Source of the DNA: an uncultured Owenweeksia sp.
Lineage (GTDB): Bacteria > Bacteroidota > Bacteroidia > Flavobacteriales > Schleiferiaceae
Assembly (NCBI GenBank): GCA_937146805.1
Contig: CAKZRR010000024.1
Coordinates: forward strand, 1 to 43,193
Reading direction: 5' to 3'
DNA length: 43,193 nt
Part shown: positions 26,939-35,495 of the stretch, piece by piece
How positions within the stretch are numbered: the stretch's first letter is position 1
Layout: the number at the start of each line of letters is the position of its first letter
Notes under the pieces: generated by a model
Seen by the model: the letters and a program-made list of their open reading frames with translations, nothing else
Told to the model about the DNA's origin: nothing
Database searches by the model: none
Made by a program: the position numbers and the translations under genes

Positions 26939-28287
26939 ATTTTGAAGTAACCACTGAATATTTACAAAGCTTGGAATTGCTTATTGACAAGCAAGATTTG
27001 CAGGCAGAACGCGATAATTTAAATCAGTTGCATGCAGCCGATTTGGCCGAAATATTAGATCGAATTTCTATAGATCGAGCCAAGTACTTACTCGATATTC
27101 TTTCAGAAGAATTGGTGGCAGACGCCATGGTAGAGTTGGATGAGGATTTGCGGTCCAAATTTTTGGAGGATTATTCCAGTCAAGAGATTGTAGATGAGCT
27201 AATTGAAAACTTAGACTCAGATGATGCAGCTGATTTAATTGGCGAATTAGATGACGATCGTAAAAGAGAAGTACTTCGCACAATCCCTGACCCAATACAG
27301 GCTAAAGATTTAGCACATCTGCTGGTTTATGCAGAAGACACCGCTGGTGGCCTTATGGGAACCGAGCTTATTAAGGTAAACCTTAATTGGAAGGTAATGC
27401 AGTGTGTAAAAGAAATGCGCAGACAAGCCGAGGCTATTGAGCATGTGCATACTGTGTATGTGGTAGATGATGAGAATACTTTAATGGGTACGCTTTCACT
27501 CAAAAAATTGCTAACTACTTCTACCAAAGTGCCTATTGCAGATGTTTACACTAAAAATGCTCAAAGCGTGGAGGCGATGGAAAGTGCCGAAGAGGCCTCC
27601 TTAAAAATGGATAAATACGACTTGGTAGTAATGCCAGTGGTAGATGGTTTGGGGCATTTAATTGGGCGTATTACCATTGATGATGTGGTGGATTTTATGA
27701 GAGATGAAGCCAAGGAGGATTACAATCTAGCTTCAGGACTGTTAGAGGAAGTGGAATCGGATGACACCATTTTAACCACCACGCGTGCGCGTTTACCTTG
27801 GTTACTTATTGGTTTGTTTGGAGGTTTGGCTGCGGCTTCGGTAATTGGCGGTTTTGAAGTGGAACTGGGGCAAATACCCAAAATGGCTTTTTTCATTCCG
27901 CTAATAGCCGCTATGGGCGGTAATGTAGGCGTACAATCATCGGCTATTATTGTGCAAGCTTTAGCATCAAAGGCCGAGCTAGGTAGCTTTACCAACCGTT
28001 TGTTTAAGGAATTGGGTGTAGGCCTACTCAATGGTATTATTTGTGGCGTATGCATTGTAGGTGCCAGCTTGTTTTTGGGTTACGAAACCTATCTAGCATT
28101 AACCGTTGCGGTGGCCTTATTAGCCGTAATTGTGGTAGCGGCCTTGGTGGGTACTTTTGTGCCCTTGCTGCTTGATAAATATAAGATTGACCCAGCCCTA
28201 GCAACGGGTCCCTTTATAACTACCATCAACGATATTTTGGGCCTTTTTATTTACTTTTCTATAGGCCGTGCAATTTTAGGTTTGTAA
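26935..28287 (+). CDS. mgtE: Magnesium transporter MgtE
   Basis: A 450-residue magnesium channel of the inner membrane. The order is standard: acidic N-domain superhelix (residues about 1-130, rich in DDAADLIGELDDD-type repeats), two CBS domains (about 135-255, AEDTAGGLMGTELI and GRITIDDVVDFMRDEA), a plug helix, and five membrane helices (about 285-450) with MGGNVGVQSSAIIVQAL and PFITTINDILGLFIYF. N-domain acids and CBS domains sense cytoplasmic magnesium and close the pore. It overlaps rsmA by 4 bases and precedes the dehydrogenase by 2. Confidence 0.95.
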   Translation: MNFEVTTEYLQSLELLIDKQDLQAERDNLNQLHAADLAEILDRISIDRAKYLLDILSEELVADAMVELDEDLRSKFLEDYSSQEIVDELIENLDSDDAADLIGELDDDRKREVLRTIPDPIQAKDLAHLLVYAEDTAGGLMGTELIKVNLNWKVMQCVKEMRRQAEAIEHVHTVYVVDDENTLMGTLSLKKLLTTSTKVPIADVYTKNAQSVEAMESAEEASLKMDKYDLVVMPVVDGLGHLIGRITIDDVVDFMRDEAKEDYNLASGLLEEVESDDTILTTTRARLPWLLIGLFGGLAAASVIGGFEVELGQIPKMAFFIPLIAAMGGNVGVQSSAIIVQALASKAELGSFTNRLFKELGVGLLNGIICGVCIVGASLFLGYETYLALTVAVALLAVIVVAALVGTFVPLLLDKYKIDPALATGPFITTINDILGLFIYFSIGRAILGL

Positions 28288-28289
28288 AA

Positions 28290-29234
28290 ATGAAACGCGT
28301 TTTAGTTGTTGATACCGTACACCCTATTTTATTGGCTGGCCTTCGCCAGATGAATTTTGAGGTAGTTGAGAATTACGAGGATTCATCCGAGAAAATTCAA
28401 GAAAACTTAGGTGCTTACTACGGAATGGTTGTGCGCAGCCGTTTTCCAATTGATGCTAAATTTTTAAGAAAAGGCAGCCATTTACGATTTATAGCAAGGG
28501 TAGGAGCGGGCATGGAAAACATTGATCTAGCTGTTGCCAAAGAGTTAAACATTAGCTGTTTTAAGGCGCCCGAAGGAAATAGAGCAGCCGTGGCCGAGCA
28601 GGCTATTGGAATGCTATTAATGCTTTTCAATAATTTGGGTAGGGCACATGCACAGGTAAAAAAGAGCATTTGGCTGCGCGAAGAGAACCGTGGTTGGGAG
28701 CTAGAAGGTAAAACCGTAGGTATTATTGGTTTTGGAAACATGGGCTCGGCTTTTGCCCAGCGGTTGCAAGGTTTTGGTGTAAAAATAGTGGCCTATGATA
28801 AATACAAAACCAATTATGTGCCCAATTATGTAACCGAATGTACCTTGAGCGAGCTGCAAGCTCAATCAGATGTTGTTAGCATTCATACCCCTCAAACCTT
28901 AGAAACGCAAGGCTTTGTAAATAAGGAGTTTACCCATAGTTTTAAAAAGCCGTTTTACCTTATAAACACCGCCAGAGGAAGTTCGGTGTTGCTTAAAGAT
29001 TTGGCCGAAAGTTTGCAATCGGGAAAAATTTTGGGCGCTTGCCTAGATGTGCTAGAGTATGAGAAAAGCTCTTTTGAAAACTTGTTTGAGCAAAGCTTAC
29101 CGCCTGAGTTTGATTATTTGCTAAAATCGGATAGGGTAGTTATTAGCCCCCATATTGCTGGCTGGACGCAAGAGAGCAATGTGAAAATGGCGGAGGTGTT
29201 GTTGCAAAAAATAGCGGCTTTTGAAAAGGGCTAA
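28290..29234 (+). CDS. D-2-hydroxyacid dehydrogenase (phosphoglycerate dehydrogenase-like)
   Basis: A 314-residue NAD-dependent dehydrogenase. The Rossmann signature GIIGFGNMGSAFAQRL is followed by an acidic residue at the end of the second strand (AYDKY), indicating NAD preference. The catalytic Arg is in NTARGSS, the Glu region in ACLDVLEYEKSS, and the His in SPHIAGWT. Similarity in pattern is to SerA without the C-terminal ACT domain. The likely reaction is 3-phosphoglycerate oxidation for serine synthesis or another 2-oxoacid reduction; the substrate cannot be fixed from sequence. It ends in CTAA, which also carries the stop of the convergent gene. Confidence 0.85.
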   Translation: MKRVLVVDTVHPILLAGLRQMNFEVVENYEDSSEKIQENLGAYYGMVVRSRFPIDAKFLRKGSHLRFIARVGAGMENIDLAVAKELNISCFKAPEGNRAAVAEQAIGMLLMLFNNLGRAHAQVKKSIWLREENRGWELEGKTVGIIGFGNMGSAFAQRLQGFGVKIVAYDKYKTNYVPNYVTECTLSELQAQSDVVSIHTPQTLETQGFVNKEFTHSFKKPFYLINTARGSSVLLKDLAESLQSGKILGACLDVLEYEKSSFENLFEQSLPPEFDYLLKSDRVVISPHIAGWTQESNVKMAEVLLQKIAAFEKG

Positions 29235-29878
29235 AGTGTTTTGTAGTAGTCGATAAAATCGTGCAGCATTTGCAAGCCGGGCTGCACAATTTTGGGTTCC
29301 TTCCATTCCCAAAAATCAGGATGATCGAGGTGGGTGCAGCCTGTAACCACATGTGTAAAGCCTTGTTTGTTTTTTTGCTTAAAATAGTTGCTAATAAGCT
29401 GCCTTTGTTCGTTCTCGTTGGATACTTCCAATTGTTTGATGAGATCTAGTTCAGCAAAAACGTGACTTTGTCCGTAAGGGTTTAAACCTTTTGTTTTTAT
29501 AAGATGTTCTAATTTTTGCTTGGTACCAGGCTCTGCCACAACCACGGCTGTTTTGGTAGTTTTTAGTTGTGGAAGTAAAGTTTGGTAATAACCACCCAAC
29601 TCATACAAAGTACCTTTATATATTTCCCGCCAAGGGGCCGCCAACGAAAGTGAATTACAAAACAGAATTACATGGCTAAGTTGATGCTCTGTAACTAATT
29701 CTTCAAATCGGGCTATTAGTTTTTTGGGCTCGGCATACAGCGCATTTTGAGCATCTGGGTTGTTTGACATGGCCACGCTTACGCAAGGTACTTGCTTTGC
29801 TTGCAGGTACACAGCTCCACGGCTCGAATCGAAGGCGGTGCCGCCAAATACACCAATTTTTATTTTAGAAAAATGCAT
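29231..29878 (-). CDS. Aspartate/glutamate racemase superfamily protein
   Basis: A 215-residue protein with features of the Asp/Glu/hydantoin racemase fold. The N-terminus is IGVFGGTAFDSSRG. The two catalytic-type cysteine motifs are CNSLSLAAP (about residue 89; the family has CNTA) and TGCTHLD (about residue 182; the family has GCTH). It is shorter than MurI (about 260) and lacks obvious MurI neighbours, so I do not assign glutamate racemase. Substrate unknown. It is convergent with the dehydrogenase (4-base overlap of the stops) and divergent from the inositol-monophosphatase gene. Confidence 0.7.
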   Translation of the reverse strand: MHFSKIKIGVFGGTAFDSSRGAVYLQAKQVPCVSVAMSNNPDAQNALYAEPKKLIARFEELVTEHQLSHVILFCNSLSLAAPWREIYKGTLYELGGYYQTLLPQLKTTKTAVVVAEPGTKQKLEHLIKTKGLNPYGQSHVFAELDLIKQLEVSNENEQRQLISNYFKQKNKQGFTHVVTGCTHLDHPDFWEWKEPKIVQPGLQMLHDFIDYYKTL

Positions 29879-29887
29879 TAGCCGGCC

Positions 29888-29929
29888 AAGGTAAGCATTA
29901 CCTTAAGCCAAGGCAAAAGCGTAATTTTG
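29888..29929. promoter_or_regulatory. Palindrome and possible -7 element in a divergent promoter region
   Basis: A perfect inverted repeat AAGGTAA/TTACCTT with a 3-base centre lies at 29888-29904. It is followed by TAATTTTG at 29922-29929, a match to TAnnTTTG, 20 bases before the rightward start at 29949. The palindrome sits 10 bases from the leftward start and could be an operator serving both genes. No TTG element is seen at ideal spacing. Confidence 0.35.
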
Positions 29930-29948
29930 TGATTTATAAATGGTATAG

Positions 29949-30743
29949 ATGCAATTAAAGGAAATAACGGAAAGTGTTTGTGACCTTTGCCTTAAAGTGG
30001 GTGATTTTATTTTAAAACAGCAAGATGTTGTACGTGAACAAGATGTAGAGGTTAAGAGCTTAAACAGTTTGGTGAGTTATGTGGATAAAAAGGCCGAAGA
30101 GCAATTAATAAAAGGCTTAAGCAAAATAGTACCAGCCGCAGGTTTTATTGCCGAAGAAGGCACGGAAACTAAGCAAGGCGAAATCTATAACTGGGTGGTA
30201 GACCCGTTGGATGGCACCACTAATTTTTTGCATGGCATTCCAGTGTATGCCATTTCTGTGGCTTTGTTTAAAAACGGAAAACCCATAGTGGGAGTGGTGT
30301 ATGAGCTGGGAAAAAAAGAACTTTTTAGTGCTAGCTTAAACGGAGGTGCTTTTTTAAATGGAGAGGCCATCCATGTAAGCGAAAACCAAGTATTGGCAAA
30401 CTCATTGCTAGCAACCGGTTTTCCGTATTACAATTTTGATAGAGTGGATGCCTTTTTGGATTTGCTAAAAACGCTATTTGAAAAAACGAGAGGGGTGCGT
30501 AGGTTAGGTTCGGCTGCCACCGATTTGGCTTATGTGGCCTGTGGCCGTTTTGACGCCTTTTTTGAGTATGGATTAAATGCTTGGGATGTAGCTGCAGGTG
30601 CCTTGCTGGTGCAAGAGGCAGGAGGCAAGGTAAGTGATTATACAGGGGGCGAAAACTACTTTTTTGGTGGCGAAATAATGGCGGGCAGCAAAGGTTTATA
30701 TGCCGAGGTTTTGATTTTACTTAATAGTAAAATGAATACCTAA
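29949..30743 (+). CDS. suhB: Inositol monophosphatase family protein
   Basis: A 264-residue magnesium-dependent phosphatase. The metal-binding signature is complete: EEG at about residue 67, DPLDGTTNFLHG starting at Asp85, and the second signature WDVAAGALLVQEAGG near residue 215. Substrates in the family include inositol phosphates, PAP and fructose bisphosphate, so the symbol is a best guess. It is 4 bases upstream of the alpha/beta hydrolase gene and probably in the same operon. Confidence 0.87.
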   Translation: MQLKEITESVCDLCLKVGDFILKQQDVVREQDVEVKSLNSLVSYVDKKAEEQLIKGLSKIVPAAGFIAEEGTETKQGEIYNWVVDPLDGTTNFLHGIPVYAISVALFKNGKPIVGVVYELGKKELFSASLNGGAFLNGEAIHVSENQVLANSLLATGFPYYNFDRVDAFLDLLKTLFEKTRGVRRLGSAATDLAYVACGRFDAFFEYGLNAWDVAAGALLVQEAGGKVSDYTGGENYFFGGEIMAGSKGLYAEVLILLNSKMNT

Positions 30744-30747
30744 GCGT

Positions 30748-31395
30748 ATGAAGGTGTATTGTATAAGTGGAATGGGAGCTGATTTTAGCTTGTATGAAAA
30801 TATAATATGGCCAGATGGTTTTGAGCCAATTGCACTGCCATGGCTTGAGCCTTCTAAAAAAGAAAATTTGGAAGAGTACGCATTGCGCGTGGCAGAACCT
30901 ATTAACTTAAGCCAGCCTTTTGTTTTATGTGGAATAAGTATGGGGGGTATTTGTGCGCAAATTATTGCTGCTCAGCTCAAGCCTGCAAAGCTAATATTGC
31001 TTTCTACCGTTAAGGGCAAGCATGAAATGCCTTGGCCCATGCGCTGGTTTAGTGGCAAACTTTTGAGCCGATACGTGCCGGCTCGCGTTTTTAGGTGGAT
31101 GGCATTTATGAGTACCCCCATTTTAGGTTTAAAAATGAGTGACGATCATAGAGCTTTTAGAAAAATGATGGCGCAGTTAAGTCCGGAGTATTATCGCTGG
31201 GCCTTATACCAAATAGCCAATTGGCAGGCACCCAAAAATGTGATGCCCATACTACATGTGCACGGCAGCAGCGATCAAGTTTTTCCGGCTTATTTTATTA
31301 AAAATGCCGTGTCTGTAGCTGGAGGCAGCCATTTAATGGTACAGCAAAAACCAGCGGAGGTTTCTAGTTTTATTAAGGAGTTTTTGGGGAGCTAA
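30748..31395 (+). CDS. Alpha/beta-fold hydrolase
   Basis: A 215-residue small hydrolase. The nucleophile elbow is CGISMGGICAQ with Ser64, the likely acid is the Asp in HVHGSSDQVFP (about residue 176), and the His lies in GGSHLMV (about residue 192). The N-terminal strand VYCISGMGADFSLY supplies the oxyanion region. No lid domain, signal peptide or substrate-specific motif is seen. An esterase or thioesterase is possible; function unknown. Confidence 0.8.
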   Translation: MKVYCISGMGADFSLYENIIWPDGFEPIALPWLEPSKKENLEEYALRVAEPINLSQPFVLCGISMGGICAQIIAAQLKPAKLILLSTVKGKHEMPWPMRWFSGKLLSRYVPARVFRWMAFMSTPILGLKMSDDHRAFRKMMAQLSPEYYRWALYQIANWQAPKNVMPILHVHGSSDQVFPAYFIKNAVSVAGGSHLMVQQKPAEVSSFIKEFLGS

Positions 31396-31586
31396 GTCTG
31401 TGGGAAAGAATATGAAAACGAGGGGCAGTTGGTTTTTAGCACAGTTCTTTGTTCTAAAGCACTTCTTTAAAAAACTCACTCAAAAAATTGCTTTCCCCAT
31501 AGCAAACCCGGATTCGTCAACACGGCATTCATTTTTGGCCTATCGGCAAAACGAAAGCTTAGTTATGAGGCACTGTTTTTTTGTTT
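31396..31586. other. Intergenic stretch without a supported gene
   Basis: About 190 bases between the hydrolase and the convergent lipoprotein gene. A rightward reading frame (31400-31660) runs through it and into the 3' end of the lipoprotein gene, but it lacks a family match or conserved pattern. I see no clear terminator or attC-type site. Confidence 0.4.
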
Positions 31587-32102
31587 TTAGTGAAATGGAC
31601 AGTCGCTCTTACATTCTTTTCCTTCTTGTAAGTTTTTCAAGTGCCTTTGCAAGACGATAAGTTCTCTTCCATCCATAATATTCAATGCTAAAATTTTCTG
31701 CCTCCCGGGTTCTTGTGTAAACTTGAATTCAATTGAGGTTTGAAAAGTGTCTTCGCGGAACTTTACCGAATCAAGAATTGTAATAACTTGTGTATATTCT
31801 ACTTCTCCAAAAACTGATTCTGCCGACATCTTACCCGTAGATATCTTTAATCTGTAATTTGACGAGTTGGGAAAGTCGGTCAGTAGTTTCTGTGCTTTAA
31901 AAAAGCGTTCAGAAAGCAGGTAGTCATTAATTATCGGATTTGTTCTCTTAGAGATAATGTCTTTAAAAGCTTCGTAGTTGTCATTCTGAATTGTGCTCAA
32001 AACTCTTTGGTTGACCTTTGTTATGTCATTATCCACTGAAGGTTGACTTGAGCAAGAAATTGCTAAAATCAGTACTGTTGTTAAGTTGAGAATTCTGTTC
32101 AT
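31587..32102 (-). CDS. Small lipoprotein of unknown function
   Basis: A 171-residue protein with a lipoprotein signal peptide and lipobox (LAISC, Cys17). The mature part is polar, with alternating strands (YRLKISTGKM, FGEVEYTQVITILDSVKF, FQTSIEFKFTQ) that suggest an NTF2-like or small beta fold, and ends in a Cys pair (CKSDC). I do not recognise a family. The ATG lies only 10 bases after the outer end of the attC-like element, as in an integron cassette. Codon use looks more AT-rich than in the flanking housekeeping genes (by eye). Confidence 0.65.
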   Translation of the reverse strand: MNRILNLTTVLILAISCSSQPSVDNDITKVNQRVLSTIQNDNYEAFKDIISKRTNPIINDYLLSERFFKAQKLLTDFPNSSNYRLKISTGKMSAESVFGEVEYTQVITILDSVKFREDTFQTSIEFKFTQEPGRQKILALNIMDGRELIVLQRHLKNLQEGKECKSDCPFH

Positions 32103-32112
32103 TTCAAATAGT

Positions 32113-32249
32113 GCCTAACGGTGATATAAACCATGTGCGGTTCTGATTGAAGGTATTCGTGCGGAACCGCGAACCTCACGGATCTGTTTATTAATGATAT
32201 TTGTCAAAGCGTATTCAAGTTTAAGCATTTGGTTTATTTGGTGTTAGGT
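32113..32249 (-). repeat. attC-like recombination-site element
   Basis: A 137-base imperfect inverted repeat with integron attC layout. The ends are GCCTAAC (32113-32119, fits RYYYAAC) and GTTAGGT (32243-32249, fits GTTRRRY). Inside, after spacers of 6 and 5 bases, lie the paired arms ATAAACCA (32126-32133) and TGGTTTAT (32230-32237). The centre carries another hairpin, GCGGTTC/GAACCGC (32137-32170). Because the two ends are symmetric, the site fits either strand; neighbouring genes suggest leftward cassettes. Known attC sites are about 55-140 bases. No integrase is in the window. Confidence 0.6.
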
Positions 32250-32266
32250 TTTGTTTTAATTCCAAA

Positions 32267-32704
32267 TCATTCATTATAAATAAGTTTTGGAAATCCTGTG
32301 AATTTCAAAGCACCACAACCCGAAATAACCCGTATTTGATCCTCATACCATTCTCCTTCCATTTTTTTCAATTCAATTTTAACCGTGTTTTGTTTCAATC
32401 CATAGAAATGACAGCCATCTAATCGAAAGTATATTGTGTGTTTCGCACCGATAATTGTGTAACATATTATCACTCCCGAATTAGTGTAACCGGGTTCAAA
32501 GTATTCCTTGTTGGGGTTTGGAAATTCACCTGAAATATCATCTCGTCCAAATATTGAATCGATTCTAATTATTGTTTCGGGGTGATTAAACTCAGCAGCC
32601 AATATTGAATCCCCTATAAATTCAAGTTGTCTCTTTTGAGCATGAACATTTGAAAGTCCAAAAAGCAATAGAAGGATTAAAATAGAATTGCTAAAAGAGT
32701 TCAT
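32267..32704 (-). CDS. Small secreted protein of unknown function
   Basis: A 145-residue protein with a signal peptide (MNSFSNSILILLLLFG, cleavage near VHAQ). The mature part has a beta-rich pattern (GVIICYTIIGAKHTIYFRLDG, NTVKIELKKMEGEW) and Cys residues at about 80, 98 and 130. No family recognised. It ends 17 bases before the attC-like element and begins about 50 bases from a degraded relative of that element, so it looks like the content of a single gene cassette. Confidence 0.6.
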   Translation of the reverse strand: MNSFSNSILILLLLFGLSNVHAQKRQLEFIGDSILAAEFNHPETIIRIDSIFGRDDISGEFPNPNKEYFEPGYTNSGVIICYTIIGAKHTIYFRLDGCHFYGLKQNTVKIELKKMEGEWYEDQIRVISGCGALKFTGFPKLIYNE

Positions 32705-32754
32705 TTAATATTTTCAATTTCAAAATTTGATCGCTTGCTCACTAATTCAATAAA

Positions 32755-32885
32755 CCCTAACAACTTAGTAAACGTAACTCCGTTACGTTTATATTTCCTT
32801 TATACTGCTCCCCAATATAAGCCATGTGCTTAATACATTACATAAATAAAAGGAGGTTTTTAAGCTATTTTTTATAAGGTAGGTT
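32755..32885 (-). repeat. Degraded relative of the attC-like element, with an internal palindrome
   Basis: This stretch contains ATATAAGCCATGTGC (32815-32829), matching ATATAAACCATGTGC in the 32113-32249 element at 14 of 15 positions. Its right side TTTAAGC...TTTATAAGGTAGGTTA also resembles that element's right arm. GCTTAA (near 32828) pairs with TTAAGC (near 32861). CCCTAAC at 32755-32761 is an imperfect core-like end. Between them a perfect 10-base palindrome TAAACGTAAC/GTTACGTTTA (32769-32791) may be an insertion or a terminator-like hairpin. The ends fit the attC consensus poorly, so this is probably an inactive remnant. Confidence 0.4.
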
Positions 32886-32888
32886 AAC

Positions 32889-34160
32889 CTATTCTAAAGC
32901 AGGTAATAACTTGGCTTTAACCTCGCCAAGGCCAATACGCATGCCGCCTTTTTTGCTGTAAGCACGCATTAGTACGGTGTCTCCATCGTTAATAAATTTA
33001 CGTTCGGTTCCATCGCTAAGGGTAATGGGGTTGGCGCCACGCCAGGTAATTTCTAGCATAGATCCGCGGCTGTCTTCGGTTGGGCCACTAATAGTACCTG
33101 AGGCCATTAAATCGCCCGCATGAATATTGCAACCATTTACCGTATGGTGCGCCAATTGCTGCGAAACATTCCAATACAAATGCTTAAAATTAGAATGGCA
33201 TATTTTGTTTTCCTTTCCTCCTTCGGGCTGTATAAATACTTCTAGCTCTATATCAAAAGTGCCGTGGTTGCTCTGCAAGTAGGGCAGTGGCGTAGGGTCT
33301 TGCTTTGGGCTAGCTACTCTAAAAGGTTCCAAGGCATCAAGGGTAACCACCCATGGCGACATATGTGAGGCAAAGTTTTTTCCTAAAAATGGCCCCAATG
33401 GCACGTACTCCCAGGCTTGTATGTCGCGAGCCGACCAATCATTAAAAATAACCATTCCAAAAATGTACTCTTCGGCCTCATCTACCGTAATGCGCTCTCC
33501 CAAATGCTTTCCTTCGGTGGTAATAAAGCCCATTTCCAGTTCAAAATCCAATGCTTTGCTGGCACCAAACACAGGTACGTCTGCATCTTGTGGCTTCATT
33601 TGCCCCTTCGGGCGATGGAAGTCTTCTCCCGAAACAACTATGCTAGATGAACGACCATGGTATCCCACCGGTAGGTGTTTCCAATTGGGCATTAAAGCAT
33701 TTTCGGGGCCTCTAAACATGGTGCCTACATTAAAGGCATGTTCCATACTAGAGTAAAAATCGGTATAATCTTGTGAAAATACGGGCATTAACATTTGCAC
33801 GCTGCTTACGGCAAAAAGTATTTGTTCGCAGTGGTCGTTATTTGATCGTAACTCATTGTTTTCTAGGTCAAATAAATCTGCTAAACGATTGCGTACTTGG
33901 CGCCAAGTAGGTCTTCCAAGGGTAATAAAATCGTTTAGGGTGTCTTGTAAAAACACATCTTCGGGCAACGGAATACCTTCAAAATAACCCAGTTGGTGTA
34001 AAGCCGAAAGGTCAATGGCCTTTTCGCCAATACGCGTGCCTATGGTGGTCACATCATCTTGCGTTAAAAATACGCCAAAGGGTATATTTTGGATGGGAAA
34101 ATCACTCTCGGTTGAAACTTCAATCCAAGACTTTCTGTTGGGATTATTAGCTGTCAGCAT
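32889..34160 (-). CDS. fahA: Fumarylacetoacetase
   Basis: Hydrolyses fumarylacetoacetate to fumarate and acetoacetate, the last step of tyrosine/homogentisate breakdown. The 423-residue protein has the N-terminal FAA_hydrolase_N domain and a catalytic domain with strong signatures: [35 protein letters not shown], the metal-binding FELEMGF and [14 protein letters not shown], and a C-terminal [10 protein letters not shown]. Length matches the family (about 420). No other homogentisate genes are adjacent. It is divergent from glyA with a 49-base gap. Confidence 0.96.
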   Translation of the reverse strand: MLTANNPNRKSWIEVSTESDFPIQNIPFGVFLTQDDVTTIGTRIGEKAIDLSALHQLGYFEGIPLPEDVFLQDTLNDFITLGRPTWRQVRNRLADLFDLENNELRSNNDHCEQILFAVSSVQMLMPVFSQDYTDFYSSMEHAFNVGTMFRGPENALMPNWKHLPVGYHGRSSSIVVSGEDFHRPKGQMKPQDADVPVFGASKALDFELEMGFITTEGKHLGERITVDEAEEYIFGMVIFNDWSARDIQAWEYVPLGPFLGKNFASHMSPWVVTLDALEPFRVASPKQDPTPLPYLQSNHGTFDIELEVFIQPEGGKENKICHSNFKHLYWNVSQQLAHHTVNGCNIHAGDLMASGTISGPTEDSRGSMLEITWRGANPITLSDGTERKFINDGDTVLMRAYSKKGGMRIGLGEVKAKLLPALE

Positions 34161-34166
34161 TTTCTA

Positions 34167-34174
34167 TATTTTTG
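34167..34174 (+). promoter_or_regulatory. Possible -7 element for glyA
   Basis: TATTTTTG matches TAnnTTTG and lies 35 bases before the glyA ATG, in the short gap between divergent genes. A TTG at 34138-34140 is 26 bases upstream, slightly longer than the usual 17-23. Confidence 0.35.
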
Positions 34175-34209
34175 GCAATTATAAAGTAAAAATTAGAACC
34201 TTCGATAGA

Positions 34210-35484
34210 ATGCAAAAAGATACTGAAATATTTGAATTAATTAAAGAAGAACGTCAGCGCCAAACAGAGGGCATTGAGCTTATTGCCAGCGAAAATTTTG
34301 TGAGCGATCAAGTAATGGAAGCGATGGGCTCAGTGCTAACCAATAAATATGCAGAGGGTTTTCCGGGTAAACGTTATTATGGAGGTTGCCAAGTGGTAGA
34401 TGAAGTGGAGACCTTGGCTATTGAAAGAGCGATGGAGTTGTTTGGTGCCGAGTATGCCAATGTACAACCACACTCTGGCTCACAGGCTAATGCCGCAGTG
34501 TATTTAGCTTGCTTAAAGCCGGGCGATAAAATTATGGGTTTTGATCTTTCGCATGGAGGTCATTTAACACATGGTTCTCCGGTAAGTTTTAGCGGTAAAT
34601 TGTACCAAACGGCCTTTTATGGTGTAGAGGAAGAAACAGGTAGAATAGATTACGATAAGTTGGAAACCAATGTACTGGCCGAAAAGCCAAAACTGCTTAT
34701 TTGTGGTTATTCCGCTTATTCACGTGATTTAAATTTTGAACGCTTTCGCGCGATTGCCGATAAAGTAGGCGCTCTTTTGCTGGCCGATATTTCGCATCCT
34801 GCGGGTTTAATTGCCAAAGGTTTATTGAGTGATCCTATTCCGCATTGCCATATAGTTACCACTACTACGCATAAAACATTGCGCGGGCCACGTGGTGGAC
34901 TAATTTTAATGGGTAAAGATTTTGATAACCCCTGGGATTTAAAAACGCCTAAAGGGGTAGTTAAAAAAATGAGTCAGTTGTTGAATGCAGCTGTTTTTCC
35001 AGGAATTCAAGGAGGGCCTTTAGAGCATGTAATTGCCGCTAAGGCCGTTGCTTTTGGAGAAGCATTATCAGATGAGTTTTTTAATTATACGTTGCAAGTT
35101 CAAAAAAACGCCAAAAAACTAGCCGAAGCTTTAGTGGCCAAAGGTTACCATATTATTTCGGGCGGTACTGATAATCACTCTATGTTAATTGATCTTAGAA
35201 ATAAGAATATTAATGGTAAGCAAGCTGAAAATGCATTGGTAGAGGCAGACATCACCGTTAATAAAAACATGGTGCCGTTTGATGACAAATCACCTTTTAC
35301 CACCAGCGGAATTAGGTTAGGTACACCAGCCATTACTAGCAGAGGTTTGGTTGAGGCAGATATGGATAAAATTGCCGATTTGATTGATCGTGTAATCGTT
35401 GATTTTGAGAACGAAGATAACTTAGAGGCCGTACGTCAAGATGTAAATCAAATGATGAGCCAGTACCCATTATTCGCCTATTAG
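34210..35484 (+). CDS. glyA: Serine hydroxymethyltransferase
   Basis: Interconverts serine and glycine while charging tetrahydrofolate, in the cytoplasm. The 424-residue PLP enzyme starts with the family pattern [20 protein letters not shown] and continues with [16 protein letters not shown], the Schiff-base lysine in [13 protein letters not shown] (Lys222) and [20 protein letters not shown]. The ATG at 34210 is chosen; the frame is open upstream to 34015, but that part overlaps fahA and does not resemble the family. It is followed by the TerC-family gene after 11 bases. Confidence 0.97.
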   Translation: MQKDTEIFELIKEERQRQTEGIELIASENFVSDQVMEAMGSVLTNKYAEGFPGKRYYGGCQVVDEVETLAIERAMELFGAEYANVQPHSGSQANAAVYLACLKPGDKIMGFDLSHGGHLTHGSPVSFSGKLYQTAFYGVEEETGRIDYDKLETNVLAEKPKLLICGYSAYSRDLNFERFRAIADKVGALLLADISHPAGLIAKGLLSDPIPHCHIVTTTTHKTLRGPRGGLILMGKDFDNPWDLKTPKGVVKKMSQLLNAAVFPGIQGGPLEHVIAAKAVAFGEALSDEFFNYTLQVQKNAKKLAEALVAKGYHIISGGTDNHSMLIDLRNKNINGKQAENALVEADITVNKNMVPFDDKSPFTTSGIRLGTPAITSRGLVEADMDKIADLIDRVIVDFENEDNLEAVRQDVNQMMSQYPLFAY

Positions 35485-35495
35485 AGTAAATTAAA

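Noticed and set aside
31400-31660. An 86-residue rightward frame after the alpha/beta hydrolase
   Set aside because: It runs into the 3' end of the lipoprotein gene, has no recognisable domain and no clean signal; the stretch is better left as intergenic.
32113-32249. Rho-independent terminator instead of an attC-like site
   Set aside because: The stem is long, interrupted by fixed spacers and lacks a terminal T run; the end sequences fit core-site consensus better.
34015-34209. N-terminal extension of glyA
   Set aside because: The extension lies within the opposite-strand fahA gene and is not SHMT-like; the family start is at 34210.
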